In this document: positions 23,059 through 31,135 of the stretch, in pieces
How the letters are laid out: each line of letters begins with the position of its first letter
How positions within the stretch are numbered: the first letter of the stretch is position 1
Notes under the pieces: model-generated
Databases searched by the model: none
What the model saw: only the letters and a program-made list of their open reading frames with translations
Told to the model about the DNA's origin: nothing
Source: Actinomycetes bacterium
GTDB taxonomy: Bacteria > Actinomycetota > Acidimicrobiia > Acidimicrobiales > Palsa-688
Direction of reading: 5' to 3'
NCBI GenBank assembly: GCA_021799445.1
Contig: JAJZAM010000012.1
Span: 1 to 34,459 of the forward strand
DNA length: 34,459 bases
Translations under genes and position numbers: made by a program

Positions 23059-23931
23059 TCACAGACCAGCTACGACCGGTATCACCTTTTCGCCGAGGAT
23101 CCGCAGAGGCGTCAGTGAGGCTACTCCTGGGACCGAGCCGTGGTAGTGGCTGACTCCAAGTTCGGCGAGACGCCGCATCGAGGAAATGAGATCGTCGGTT
23201 TTCTCTCCATCCTGGCCGGGATCGAGAGGGCCGATCACTGTTTTTTCGATCTCGTCGTAGTCGCGGCCAACATCATCGCAGTGCCGCCGTAGGACGTCGA
23301 GTTTGTGCTCTAGGTCCGTGGCCGCAGGCAGGTTGCAAGCCTGGGCGTAGCGCGCCACAAGCCGGAGGGTCTTGCGTTCGCCGGCCCCCCCGATCAGGAT
23401 CGGTGGGTGAGGGCGCCGTAGCGCCTGGGGGGAGTTCAAGGTGCGTCCGAGGCGGTAGTGCTTTCCCTCGTAGGGAGAGTCGCCGTCGGACCACATGGCG
23501 AGGCATATTTCGAGCGCTTCCTCTAAGCGTTCGAAACGCTCTGCCACGGGCGGAAAGAAAAGCCCGAGACCTTCAGCCTCCTCCTTGTTCCAGGCGGCTC
23601 CGATGCCCAGCCAAGCCCGTCCTCCCGACAGCACGTCCAACGTGGTTACAGCTTTAGCAAGCAGACCAGGGTCTCGGTACACGACGGCCGTGACCCACGC
23701 GAGAAGCTCTATCTTCTCGGTCCTGGCGGCCAGGAAACCGAGCGTTGTGTACGCCTCCAGCATCTCCTGCTCCGGGGGTCCGATGTGTCCTATCTGCCAA
23801 ACGTGGTCCATGACGCTCAACTTCGCGAAACCATACTGCTCGGCGCCTGCTGCTATAGCAGACAGGTCGCTTCGGGTGGAGCGGGCTCCGCCAGGCCAAG
23901 TGAAGCTCGAGATGTGAAGACCGACTTGCAT
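23059..23931 (-). CDS. LLM-class (F420-dependent type) flavin oxidoreductase
   Basis: This luciferase-like monooxygenase-fold enzyme, 290 residues, belongs to the actinobacterial F420-dependent subgroup. The N-terminus MQVGLHISSFTWPGG is followed by AEQYGFAKLSVMDHVWQI, with the metal-free barrel core. LDVLSGGRAWLGIGAAWNKEE carries the phosphate-binding and cofactor loop, and HPPILIGGAGERKTLRLVA is the last strand signature. It probably transfers hydride from F420 to an unknown substrate; FMN use cannot be excluded. ATG 23931 has AGGAGG about nine bases upstream. It is the first gene of a leftward pair with the GT87 gene, and divergent from the gene at 24127. Confidence 0.92.
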   Translation of the reverse strand: MQVGLHISSFTWPGGARSTRSDLSAIAAGAEQYGFAKLSVMDHVWQIGHIGPPEQEMLEAYTTLGFLAARTEKIELLAWVTAVVYRDPGLLAKAVTTLDVLSGGRAWLGIGAAWNKEEAEGLGLFFPPVAERFERLEEALEICLAMWSDGDSPYEGKHYRLGRTLNSPQALRRPHPPILIGGAGERKTLRLVARYAQACNLPAATDLEHKLDVLRRHCDDVGRDYDEIEKTVIGPLDPGQDGEKTDDLISSMRRLAELGVSHYHGSVPGVASLTPLRILGEKVIPVVAGL

Positions 23932-24009
23932 TCGTAATCATCCTCCTGTCGTGTGGCCCTAGCCCGAGAGTGCACAACTCAAGTCTGAGACTTTTCCAAG
24001 CCTAAAGCC

Positions 24010-24030
24010 AGACGACCCCAAGGATCGTCT
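24010..24030. promoter_or_regulatory. Palindrome in the divergent 23932-24126 region
   Basis: AGACGA (24010-24015) and TCGTCT (24025-24030) form a six-base inverted repeat, extended after one mismatch by CC/GG. It lies between the LLM oxidoreductase and DUF5666-like genes. A TATAGG box follows at about 24058 on the plus strand. Operator function is inferred only from position. Confidence 0.35.
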
Positions 24031-24126
24031 AAGTCGTCGCTCATGGGGCGTGGCGACTATAGGTGCGTGAACATCGACACCGGGCGCATCCGGGTCGACT
24101 CCAGCGCAAAAGTAAAGGAGAAGGAA

Positions 24127-24786
24127 ATGACAGAACAGCCATACGACCAGCCAATCGAGGGTGTCGCCCGGCGGAAGCGGCGGAGATTTCCCCGCGCTGC
24201 TGCCACCGTGGGCTTGACGGCCTTGCTCGGCTTCGGAGGGGCGGGAGCCGCCTTCGCTCTATCCGGGTCGCCGTCGACGCACTCGTCAGCGGCATCACTG
24301 GCAACTTCCACGTCGAGCGGCTCGTCTTCGTCGACGGGGAGTTCCTCAGCTTCGGCCACGCCCCCAGCGGGGCCGAGAGGGCACTTCGGTCCTGGCTTCG
24401 GTGCTCCGATGGGAGGGCCGATGATGGGTGGCGACGTGCTTCACGGTGTGTTCACCGTGAAGACCCCATCCGGTAGCTACGTGACCGAGGAAACCCAGGT
24501 AGGTACGGTCAGTTCGGTGTCGTCGAACTCGATCACGGTGAAGAGCGCGGACGGCTACAGCCAGACCTACGCTGTCAGCTCCTCTACGGTCGTAGATTCC
24601 CAGGCAGGAGGGATCGGGGCAGTGGCCCAGAGCGATTCGGTGCGGGTAACCGCCGAAACGCAGTCAGGCAACGAAACTGCCACGTCGATAGTAGACATGA
24701 CCAAGATCGGCGCGAGCCGTCAGGCGTTCGGCCTCGGGGCACCGCCAGCGTCCCCTTCGACGGGCGGTAGCAACTCAGCAGCCTGA
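24127..24786 (+). CDS. DUF5666-like exported protein with N-terminal anchor
   Basis: The 219-residue protein has a cytoplasmic tail (MTEQPYDQPIEGVARRKRRR), one membrane helix (AAATVGLTALLGFGGAGAAF), a Ser/Thr-rich extracellular linker, and a beta-barrel-like part: EETQVGTVSSVSSNSITVKS, then DGYSQTYAVSSSTVV and QSDSVRVTAETQSG. These resemble the short OB-like DUF5666 repeats of unknown function in actinobacteria. A Gly/Pro/Met stretch (GFGAPMGGPMMGGD) separates linker and domain. ATG 24127 is chosen because AAGGAGAAGGAA directly precedes it; the frame is open to 24043 but has no ribosome site there. The gene ends in a strong terminator and is therefore monocistronic. Confidence 0.8.
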   Translation: MTEQPYDQPIEGVARRKRRRFPRAAATVGLTALLGFGGAGAAFALSGSPSTHSSAASLATSTSSGSSSSTGSSSASATPPAGPRGHFGPGFGAPMGGPMMGGDVLHGVFTVKTPSGSYVTEETQVGTVSSVSSNSITVKSADGYSQTYAVSSSTVVDSQAGGIGAVAQSDSVRVTAETQSGNETATSIVDMTKIGASRQAFGLGAPPASPSTGGSNSAA

Positions 24787-24820
24787 CCGGCCTACACAGA
24801 GCAAAACCCAGCAGCCGGCG

Positions 24821-24864
24821 ACAGCCCGGGTGGAGCCCAGATAAGGGTGGCCCCCGGGCTGTTT
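24821..24864 (+). terminator. Rho-independent-type terminator after the DUF5666-like gene
   Basis: A perfect ten-base stem, ACAGCCCGGG (24821-24830) with CCCGGGCTGT (24853-24862), lies 34 bases past the stop and ends in a short T-run (TTT). An internal GG/CC pairing can extend it. Confidence 0.8.
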
Positions 24865-24913
24865 CGCGCCGCGGCGGGCGCTAGCGCGGCCGGAGCACCA
24901 GCCGGTCGGGAAT

Positions 24914-24933
24914 ACTGTCACCAGTGTGACAGT
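24914..24933 (+). promoter_or_regulatory. Palindromic operator in front of the marR gene
   Basis: ACTGTCAC (24914-24921) and GTGACAGT (24926-24933) are perfect eight-base arms around a four-base spacer, the size expected of a MarR dimer site. It overlaps a TACTGT -10-like box (24913-24918) and the likely transcription start, just 11 bases before GTG 24945. Autorepression by the downstream MarR protein is the simplest reading. Confidence 0.7.
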
Positions 24934-24944
24934 TGAAAGGGGCT

Positions 24945-25562
24945 GTGGCGCATATAGACGAACCAACGAGCCCTGACGGCCTTGAGGCGGGGATCGGGTT
25001 TCGTATGAGCAGGGTCGCAAGGGTGATGCGCGCAGCTTGGGCGCTGGAAGTCGCGAACCTTGGCCTGACGCCGCCGCAGGTGGCGGTTCTGCGCGCTCTC
25101 CGTGATGATCCGGGATGTTCGCTCCGCCATCTTTCCAGGCGCCTCGGCACAGATCCAATGAGCGCCAAACGGTGTGCGGATGAGCTCGAAGACCGTGGAT
25201 TGATCCACAGCGCCCACAGGGGAGGGGACCGACGTCCACGTTCGCTCGACCTCACGTCTCAAGGCGCAGCGTTGGCATCGAAAGTAGAGGCAATGGTTGC
25301 GTCTAGAGAACAAATACTTTCGGAGGTACTGGGACAGCCCCGTCGGGCAGCGTTGGCAGAAGCTCTTGGCGTGCTGGAGGATCACCTCGGCTTGCCGGCT
25401 GGTGCGGCGAGGGAGCAGCCCTCAGACTTGGCGCTGTCACAGTGGCGCATCGAAGCCGGGGTCGGCGATACCGGCTCCCAGGACCATCAAAAACCTCCCG
25501 TGCCCACCACGACTATCAAACGAAGCAGTCGTCCGAGACGGCTGCGAAAGGAGCTCACATGA
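24945..25562 (+). CDS. MarR-family transcriptional repressor
   Basis: The 205-residue protein is a winged-helix regulator. The helix dimerisation part FRMSRVARVMRAAWALEVA is followed by the winged helix: LGLTPPQVAVLRALRDDPG, CSLRHLSRRLGTDPMSAKRC (recognition helix), DELEDRGLIHSAHRGGDRRP (wing) and SLDLTSQGAAL. A 45-residue disordered basic tail follows, unusual for the family. GTG 24945 is chosen; TTG 24933 is the in-frame alternative but would begin inside the operator. It likely senses a small phenolic, drug or organic-acid ligand and controls the methyltransferase and exporter genes behind it. Its stop overlaps the next start in ATGA (25559-25562). Confidence 0.9.
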   Translation: MAHIDEPTSPDGLEAGIGFRMSRVARVMRAAWALEVANLGLTPPQVAVLRALRDDPGCSLRHLSRRLGTDPMSAKRCADELEDRGLIHSAHRGGDRRPRSLDLTSQGAALASKVEAMVASREQILSEVLGQPRRAALAEALGVLEDHLGLPAGAAREQPSDLALSQWRIEAGVGDTGSQDHQKPPVPTTTIKRSSRPRRLRKELT

Positions 25563-26230
25563 GCGACGACCCTACAGGCCAGGAAATTTCCGGACCCCCT
25601 CGCGAACCCAGAGCAGCATCTGTTCCTGCGGATCCGGGGGTCGTCTGGGACGAACGTTTCGCAGCAGCCGAATGGCCCGACAAGCCCGACGAGTCTCTCG
25701 TGGAGAAAGTTAGCGGTCTGGCGCCGGGCCGGGCGCTGGACCTCGGGTGCGGCCCGGGTCGCAACGCTATATGGCTGGCCGGGCGGGGCTGGAAAGTGAC
25801 GGGAGTCGATGCTTCAGCCGTCGGCCTCGGCCAAGCCGCCCAGCGGGCAGCTCAGGCCGGGGTGGCAGCGGAGTGGCTGCAGGCTGATCTGACAATCTAC
25901 GAGCCCCCGGTCGCCCAGTTTGACCTTGTCGTGCTCGCCAACATGCACTTCGCCCCAGGCGAGCGGGAGGAGCTTTTCGCTCGCTTCGGTCGTGCGGTGG
26001 CTCCCGGCGGGCACTTTTACGTGGTCGGCCACCACCTCGACTCTCTCGGAAAGGCAGGGCCGCCCGACCCGGCTAGGCTCTACACGGAGGCGCTGCTGCA
26101 AGGCCTCTTCGAGGGGTTCGAAGTGGAAGTAGCGCGTCGCGAACGCTCCGGTGGAGATCCCCCAGGCCCGCTGGTGGACGTGGTTGCTTGGGCTACGAGC
26201 CTTGCCGACCGTGATAGGGATCGACGATGA
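25559..26230 (+). CDS. Class I SAM-dependent methyltransferase
   Basis: The 223-residue protein has a 25-residue Pro-rich lead, then a Rossmann methyltransferase fold: VSGLAPGRALDLGCGPGRN (SAM motif I), WKVTGVDAS (motif II), EWLQADL and FDLVVLANMHFAP (the strand 4 motif), and GGHFYVVGHH. It resembles the TehB/thiopurine-type group, which methylates small toxic molecules. ATG 25559 follows AAAGGAG and overlaps the stop of marR in ATGA; the end overlaps the exporter start in ATGA too. The context suggests that it inactivates the same compound that the MFS protein exports. The substrate is unknown. Confidence 0.9.
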   Translation: MSDDPTGQEISGPPREPRAASVPADPGVVWDERFAAAEWPDKPDESLVEKVSGLAPGRALDLGCGPGRNAIWLAGRGWKVTGVDASAVGLGQAAQRAAQAGVAAEWLQADLTIYEPPVAQFDLVVLANMHFAPGEREELFARFGRAVAPGGHFYVVGHHLDSLGKAGPPDPARLYTEALLQGLFEGFEVEVARRERSGGDPPGPLVDVVAWATSLADRDRDRR

Positions 26231-27759
26231 CAGCGACGTTCCCGGCGCAAGCAGCGCCAACGGGACATCACGCGCATCGCCTTGCTTTAGTGGTCATCGC
26301 TGCCGCCCAGCTGATGGTGATGCTCGACTTGACCATCGTCAATATCGCTTTGCCGTCCATGCAGCGCGAGCTCGGCTTTTCGGCGACGAACCTGACCTGG
26401 GTTGTCGATGCCTACGTACTGGTCTTTGGTGGGATGCTCCTCCTCGGAGGGCGAACCGGTGACCTCTTCGGCCGGCGGCGGATGTTCGCCGTGGGCATAG
26501 CCCTATTCACAGCCGCCTCACTCGCTGGAGGCTTGGCCACTGACCAGGTTTGGCTCGTAGCAGCCAGAGCCGTGCAAGGCGTCGGAGCTGCCGTAGCGTC
26601 GCCGACGGCTTTGTCTCTCATAGCCGTCACGTTCGATGAAGGTGCCGACCGGAACAGGGCCATGGCCGTCTACGCCGGCATGTCGGCCGCCGGAGGTGCC
26701 CTGGGGCTGCTGCTCGGTGGGGTTCTCGTGGACGTATCGTCGTGGCGGTGGGTTATGTTCGTCAACGTTCCCATCGGCGTGGCCGTTTTGGCCGCTATCC
26801 GTTCCACGCTGCCCGCAACGCAAGCCCGCCGGGGCCGTCTCGACGTTCCGGGGGCGTTGTCGGTCTCGGCGGGTATGGCGCTGGTCGTGTTCGGGTTGGT
26901 TCGGGCTCCTGCGTCAGGGTGGGCTAGCGTCACCACGGTAGGTTCGCTCGTCTCAGGTGCCTTCATGCTCGGAGTCTTCTTGCTCATCGAGCGGGTGTCG
27001 GAACGGCCGCTCGTACCGCTGGCGTTCTTGGCTGATCGTCAACGAGCAGCTGCGTACTCGATGATGTTCCTGCTCGGCGCGGCGATGCTGTCCTTGATTT
27101 ACTTCTTGACGCAGTTCCTCCAGGACGTTCTGCACTACAGCCCCGTTGTAGCGGGAGTGGCTTACCTGCCCATCCCAGTCACGGTGGCCATCACAGGCGT
27201 GACAGTCTCCAAGCAGATCCGTCGCTTGGGGACGAGGCCGTTTCTCACGGTCGGTCCCGCGTTCGTCGCTGCAGGGCTTTTCTGGGTGTCGTTCGTATCT
27301 TCGACTTCGAGTTACCCTTCAGTTTTCGGATCCTTGGTCCTTGTCGGGCTCGGTATGGGCCTGTCTTTCGTTCCCCTGACGCTGAGCGCTGTGGCCTCTG
27401 TCGGTTCACATGAGACCGGCCTGGCGTCCGCCCTGTTGAACACCAGCCAGCAGGTTGGAGGCTCTCTCGGCCTCGCTGCGCTGGTTACCGTTGCTGCCAC
27501 GGTTACCAAGGATCAGATCTCGCACGCAGTTGCCAACCTAGGTGGTTCACCCCAAGGGGCAGCAGCATTGGCAAAGGCGACCTTGGCCGCGTCGGTTCAT
27601 GGTTACCAGATGGCCTTCAAGGCGGGCGCCGTTGCGGCTGGCTTAGCCTTCATCCTGGGAGTGCTGCTGGTCCGCCAGCGCCCGGCGCCTCGAACTGCTC
27701 CCTGGACGGGATCGGACGGCGTTGAACCCGACGAGGCCGCCCGGCACCAACCGGCTTGA
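26227..27759 (+). CDS. DHA2-family (14-helix) MFS drug exporter
   Basis: This proton-driven multidrug exporter has 510 residues and about 14 predicted helices, the usual layout for DHA2. Helix 1 reads LDLTIVNIALPSMQRELG, carrying the family motif D1. The loop 2-3 motif is GGRTGDLFGRRRMF (motif A). ARAVQGVGAAVASPTALSLI is the antiporter motif B/C region, and GGALGLLLGGVLVDVSSWRW follows. The C-terminal tail is short and Pro/Arg-rich. Substrates are likely lipophilic drugs or an endogenous toxic product. The start overlaps the methyltransferase stop in ATGA (26227-26230), so the three genes marR, methyltransferase and exporter are translated as one coupled operon. Confidence 0.94.
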   Translation: MTATFPAQAAPTGHHAHRLALVVIAAAQLMVMLDLTIVNIALPSMQRELGFSATNLTWVVDAYVLVFGGMLLLGGRTGDLFGRRRMFAVGIALFTAASLAGGLATDQVWLVAARAVQGVGAAVASPTALSLIAVTFDEGADRNRAMAVYAGMSAAGGALGLLLGGVLVDVSSWRWVMFVNVPIGVAVLAAIRSTLPATQARRGRLDVPGALSVSAGMALVVFGLVRAPASGWASVTTVGSLVSGAFMLGVFLLIERVSERPLVPLAFLADRQRAAAYSMMFLLGAAMLSLIYFLTQFLQDVLHYSPVVAGVAYLPIPVTVAITGVTVSKQIRRLGTRPFLTVGPAFVAAGLFWVSFVSSTSSYPSVFGSLVLVGLGMGLSFVPLTLSAVASVGSHETGLASALLNTSQQVGGSLGLAALVTVAATVTKDQISHAVANLGGSPQGAAALAKATLAASVHGYQMAFKAGAVAAGLAFILGVLLVRQRPAPRTAPWTGSDGVEPDEAARHQPA

Positions 27760-27804
27760 CCCCGGGCGGGGCCGGCTGGCAGGCATTTTGAAGGAAGCGT
27801 GGGC

Positions 27805-27833
27805 TTGACGAAGCTAGCACTCGGTCCTAGAGT
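27805..27833 (+). promoter_or_regulatory. Strong sigma-70-type promoter for the MMPL gene, with a CIRCE-like half-site
   Basis: TTGACG (27805-27810) and TAGAGT (27828-27833) are separated by exactly 17 bases. Between them, CTAGCACTC (27814-27822) and GAGTATTAT (27830-27838) resemble the arms of the HrcA operator CIRCE, but the spacer is seven bases instead of nine and the right arm is imperfect. TTGACG-N17-TAGAGT is the best promoter in the window. The leader to ATG 27964 is about 125 bases. Confidence 0.7.
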
Positions 27834-27963
27834 ATTATCGAATGATATCAACGAAAGGCTCAGGGGTTAGTTGGCTGGCGGCCTATAACCCAAGACATGG
27901 CATTAAAACCCATTTTTCGACGCGGCCGATGCTCGTCTACTTCGCTTTCTCAGGGGGTAGGAG

Positions 27964-30147
27964 ATGAGGCGGATCGGCCGAGCCTGTGCCAACCATCCCC
28001 TGACGGTTATCTCGGTGTGGGTCCTGGCCGTGGTGCTCGCCGTCGGCTTCAGCCACAAGCTAGGTGCCACATATAGCGACAATATAAACCTTTCGGGTAC
28101 AGAGTCGGCCACGGGATTCAACCTCCTGAGTGCGAACGACCCGAGCGCTGGCGGGCACGTCGGTGACGTGGTCGTCCAATCCAGCGCCGGCGACGTGGCC
28201 TCCCAGAGTAAGGCGGTCGGCGAAGCCGTATCCGACCTCGAGAAGCTGCCCGACGTCACCTCAGTTGCCAACCCCTTGTCGTCGAAGACGCCGCTCGTCT
28301 CGCCCGACGGCAAGATAGCGATCATCAGCGTCCACGTCGCGGTCGTGCCGTCCTCGCTTGGTAAGACCTGGCTTGCCCAACTCGAAGGTGCGGATGGACC
28401 TTTGGGCAAAGCTGGCCTTACAGTCGCCTACGGCGGTCAGTTCGACCAGTTGACCAACCCCAAGGCGAGCGACATAAAGTCGGAGTTGGTTGGCTTCGTC
28501 GCGGCCCTGGTCGTGCTGCTTGTAGCTTTTGGGAGTCTAGCGGCGGCTGTAACTCCCTTGGTGGGTGCAGTCCTCGCAGTGCTCGTCGGTCTCGGATTGC
28601 TCGGCATCGCGGCGTCTTCGTTGGCATTTGGCACCGTTGCGCCTACCCTTGCGACGATGATCGGCCTGGGCGTCGGTATCGACTACTCGGTGTTCCTGAT
28701 AACCCGGCACCGCCAGCGCGTGATCGACGGTGCCAAACCTGTCGACGCGGCGGCCGATGCAGTGGTTACCAGCGGAAAATCCGTGCTAGTGGCGGCTACC
28801 ACCGTGTCGATAGCGCTCGTGGCGCTGTTCGCGTCAGGGGTCACCTTCCTCGGGATGCTCGGGGTGGCAGCAGTATTCGGGGTGCTATGCGCTGCTGCGG
28901 GGGCGATCACCTTGGTTCCGGCGTTTCTGGGCCTGCTCGGAAGCAACGTCGACAAGTTCAAGGTGAGGAGGCGTCCAGTTGCCGAGGCAGGGTCGGAATC
29001 GGACTGTTGGCACCGCTACGCCTTGGGGGTTAGGCGTCGTCCTGGCGCGCACCTGGTTGCTGGTCTCGTTCTGCTGGGTGTGATCGCCATCCCGCTGGCT
29101 TCTATGCGCATAGGCACTATCGACGACGGGGCCAACCCGCTTTCGTATTCCTCAAAGCAAGCCTACGATCTCATCGCCAAAGGGTTTGGTCCCGGAGCAA
29201 ACGGACCCTTTACCGTAGTCGTCCAACTCGCTCACGGGACCTCCTCTGCCGCCGCTCAGTCCCTTTCCGCCAAAGTGACCAAGGACCTCGCAGGCGTCCG
29301 CGACGTTGCGCGCATGTCGCCACTCACGCCGACACCGAACGGGGCACTCCTCGTCGGCCAGCTGATCCCATCCAGCTCACCCCAGCAGGGCCAGACCACT
29401 ACGTTGTTCGACCAGTTGGTAGGCAATTCGATGCCTCAGGCCCTCGCCGGCTCCGGCGCCACCGGCTACGTCACGGGGAATATCCCTCTCAACATCCAGT
29501 TTGCCTCCACTCTGGCGTCCAAGCTCCCGCTTCTCATCGCAGTCGTAGTGGCCTGCGGTTTCGCTCTCATAACGACGGCCTTCCGCAGCCTCGTCCTGGC
29601 GGTCAAAGCGGCGTTGCTCAACCTGGTCAGTATCAGCGCCGCTTACGGTGTCGTGGTAGCGGTTTTCCAGTGGGGTTGGGGCAGAAGCGTTTTGGGGGTG
29701 AGTGAGAACGTCCCGATCGAGTCTTACGTGCCGGTGTTCATGTTCGCAATCGTCTTCGGCCTTTCCATGGACTACGAGATCTTCCTCGTGTCGCGCGTCA
29801 AGGAGCACTGGGATCGAACCGGCGATGCAAAAGAAGCGGTAGAGGCGAGCCTCGCTGCGGTAGGCCGTGTCGTCGCGAGCGCCGCATTGATAATGGGAAG
29901 CGTCTTCGTGGCCTTCGTGGGATCCACCAGCGTTGAAGTCAAGATGATAGCCGTTGGGCTGGCTGCTGCCGTCATACTGGACGCGTTCGTCGTCCGGATG
30001 GTCCTGGTGCCGTCGATCATGAACCTGCTCGGGCCGCTGGCATGGTGGCTCCCGAAGTGGCTGGACTCAAAGCTGCCCCGCATTGACGTAGACCCACAAA
30101 TCGAGACGAAACCGGCTGTGACGTCCAGCGCTGCGGCCCGCCCCTGA
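27964..30147 (+). CDS. MMPL/RND-superfamily membrane transporter
   Basis: The 727-residue protein has the MMPL plan: helix 1 (LTVISVWVLAVVLAVGFSH), a first extracytoplasmic domain (about 30-160), a helix bundle, a second external domain, and a second bundle. MIGLGVGIDYSVFLITRHR and FGLSMDYEIFLVSRVKEHW are the paired proton-relay segments with the conserved Asp-Tyr in each half. ALVALFASGVTFLGMLGVA is also typical. Such proteins export lipids or lipoglycan precursors in actinobacteria, so envelope lipid transport is the best guess. ATG 27964 follows a GGGGGTAGGAG run. It has its own strong promoter. A membrane protein gene follows after 12 bases. Confidence 0.94.
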   Translation: MRRIGRACANHPLTVISVWVLAVVLAVGFSHKLGATYSDNINLSGTESATGFNLLSANDPSAGGHVGDVVVQSSAGDVASQSKAVGEAVSDLEKLPDVTSVANPLSSKTPLVSPDGKIAIISVHVAVVPSSLGKTWLAQLEGADGPLGKAGLTVAYGGQFDQLTNPKASDIKSELVGFVAALVVLLVAFGSLAAAVTPLVGAVLAVLVGLGLLGIAASSLAFGTVAPTLATMIGLGVGIDYSVFLITRHRQRVIDGAKPVDAAADAVVTSGKSVLVAATTVSIALVALFASGVTFLGMLGVAAVFGVLCAAAGAITLVPAFLGLLGSNVDKFKVRRRPVAEAGSESDCWHRYALGVRRRPGAHLVAGLVLLGVIAIPLASMRIGTIDDGANPLSYSSKQAYDLIAKGFGPGANGPFTVVVQLAHGTSSAAAQSLSAKVTKDLAGVRDVARMSPLTPTPNGALLVGQLIPSSSPQQGQTTTLFDQLVGNSMPQALAGSGATGYVTGNIPLNIQFASTLASKLPLLIAVVVACGFALITTAFRSLVLAVKAALLNLVSISAAYGVVVAVFQWGWGRSVLGVSENVPIESYVPVFMFAIVFGLSMDYEIFLVSRVKEHWDRTGDAKEAVEASLAAVGRVVASAALIMGSVFVAFVGSTSVEVKMIAVGLAAAVILDAFVVRMVLVPSIMNLLGPLAWWLPKWLDSKLPRIDVDPQIETKPAVTSSAAARP

Positions 30148-30159
30148 AGCCCGCCGGCG

Positions 30160-31086
30160 GTGTCACTGCTCAGTGATCTGAAAATTGATCCACGACACGG
30201 GCCCGAGATAGCCCTGCTTTACACATTCCAGGCTCTTCGGCCGCGCCTGGAGAGTAACTGCAAGGCACATCAAGCCCTACTGGCGATTCCCTCCGACGGT
30301 GCTGAGAGAAGCTCCGGGGCGAGAGTGTCGTTGGCGGTTCCCAAGCGTGCTTTATTAAGGGCCTGTCGTGACGGGGCGATGACGGGCACCTCGTTCCTGA
30401 TTGCCACTCCAATCGGTTTGCTGTCGATCTGGTTGAACCAGCTAACGATGGTGCTCGGGATAGCTGCTAGTGCCGGACTCGACCCTTCCTCGCCGCAACG
30501 GCTGGCGGAGTTCCTGGTCTTCTCTGGCATGTATCCGAGCGTCGACGAAGCCGCCAGCGTGTTGTCGTCGATACCTTCTCAGGGCGAGAAGGTTGGGCGG
30601 AGAAGCCTTACGGCAGCCCTTGTTGCCTTGGTAGCTCAGATACCGGCCCTGCTCGGCGTCACGGCACGACGGGCACGGCGGATGAGCATGCGCCAGATCG
30701 CTGGCCTGGTGGTGACGGGCATAGGCTGTGTCTTCCCGGTGGTGGGAGTGCCCGTGTTCGCCTACGGCTCTGCGAAGGAGACCCGGCTCCTCGGAGGCAG
30801 GGCGGTCGAGTTCTATGACTTGGTCGCGTCGGATTACAGGGCAAAAGTGGTCCCTGCAGGGTTGTCTGGGCGTTTAGAAGCTTCGGAGTCGGTGGGCGCA
30901 AGGCGAGCCTTCGCTGGTGTGGCGGTCGCAATCGTAGCCTTGCTGGTGTTTGTCACGGGATTTTGGCTAGCGCGCCGCCATAGCGTTCGGGTCGATGTCG
31001 CGCTCGGTGTCCTGTGGGCATGGGCGTTTGTCAGCTGCGCGAACGTGTGGGCTGCACTTCGAAGCGCAGGGCGGCCTGTTTGGTGA
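30160..31086 (+). CDS. Membrane protein of unknown function downstream of the MMPL gene
   Basis: No family is recognised. The 308-residue protein has an N-terminal soluble stretch of about 75 residues and then several membrane segments: GTSFLIATPIGLLSIWLNQL, TAALVALVAQIPALLGVTA, VVTGIGCVFPVVGVPVFAY, AFAGVAVAIVALLVFVTGFW and VALGVLWAWAFVSCANVW. GTG 30160 is 12 bases after the MMPL stop and is assumed to be co-expressed with it. A perfect 14-base palindrome, TCACTG-ct-CAGTGA (30163-30176), covers the first codons. It may be an accessory to the transporter, but nothing in the sequence proves it. Confidence 0.7.
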   Translation: MSLLSDLKIDPRHGPEIALLYTFQALRPRLESNCKAHQALLAIPSDGAERSSGARVSLAVPKRALLRACRDGAMTGTSFLIATPIGLLSIWLNQLTMVLGIAASAGLDPSSPQRLAEFLVFSGMYPSVDEAASVLSSIPSQGEKVGRRSLTAALVALVAQIPALLGVTARRARRMSMRQIAGLVVTGIGCVFPVVGVPVFAYGSAKETRLLGGRAVEFYDLVASDYRAKVVPAGLSGRLEASESVGARRAFAGVAVAIVALLVFVTGFWLARRHSVRVDVALGVLWAWAFVSCANVWAALRSAGRPVW

Positions 31087-31121
31087 AACCGCCGGCTGGA
31101 TGTACCTAACCGACTCGACGG

Positions 31122-31127
31122 TAGAGT
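31122..31127 (+). promoter_or_regulatory. Possible -10 box of a leaderless methyltransferase start
   Basis: TAGAGT ends eight bases before GTG 31136. The same hexamer serves the MMPL promoter. No good -35 is seen, so the call depends on spacing only. Confidence 0.35.
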
Positions 31128-31135
31128 GTCGTGTC

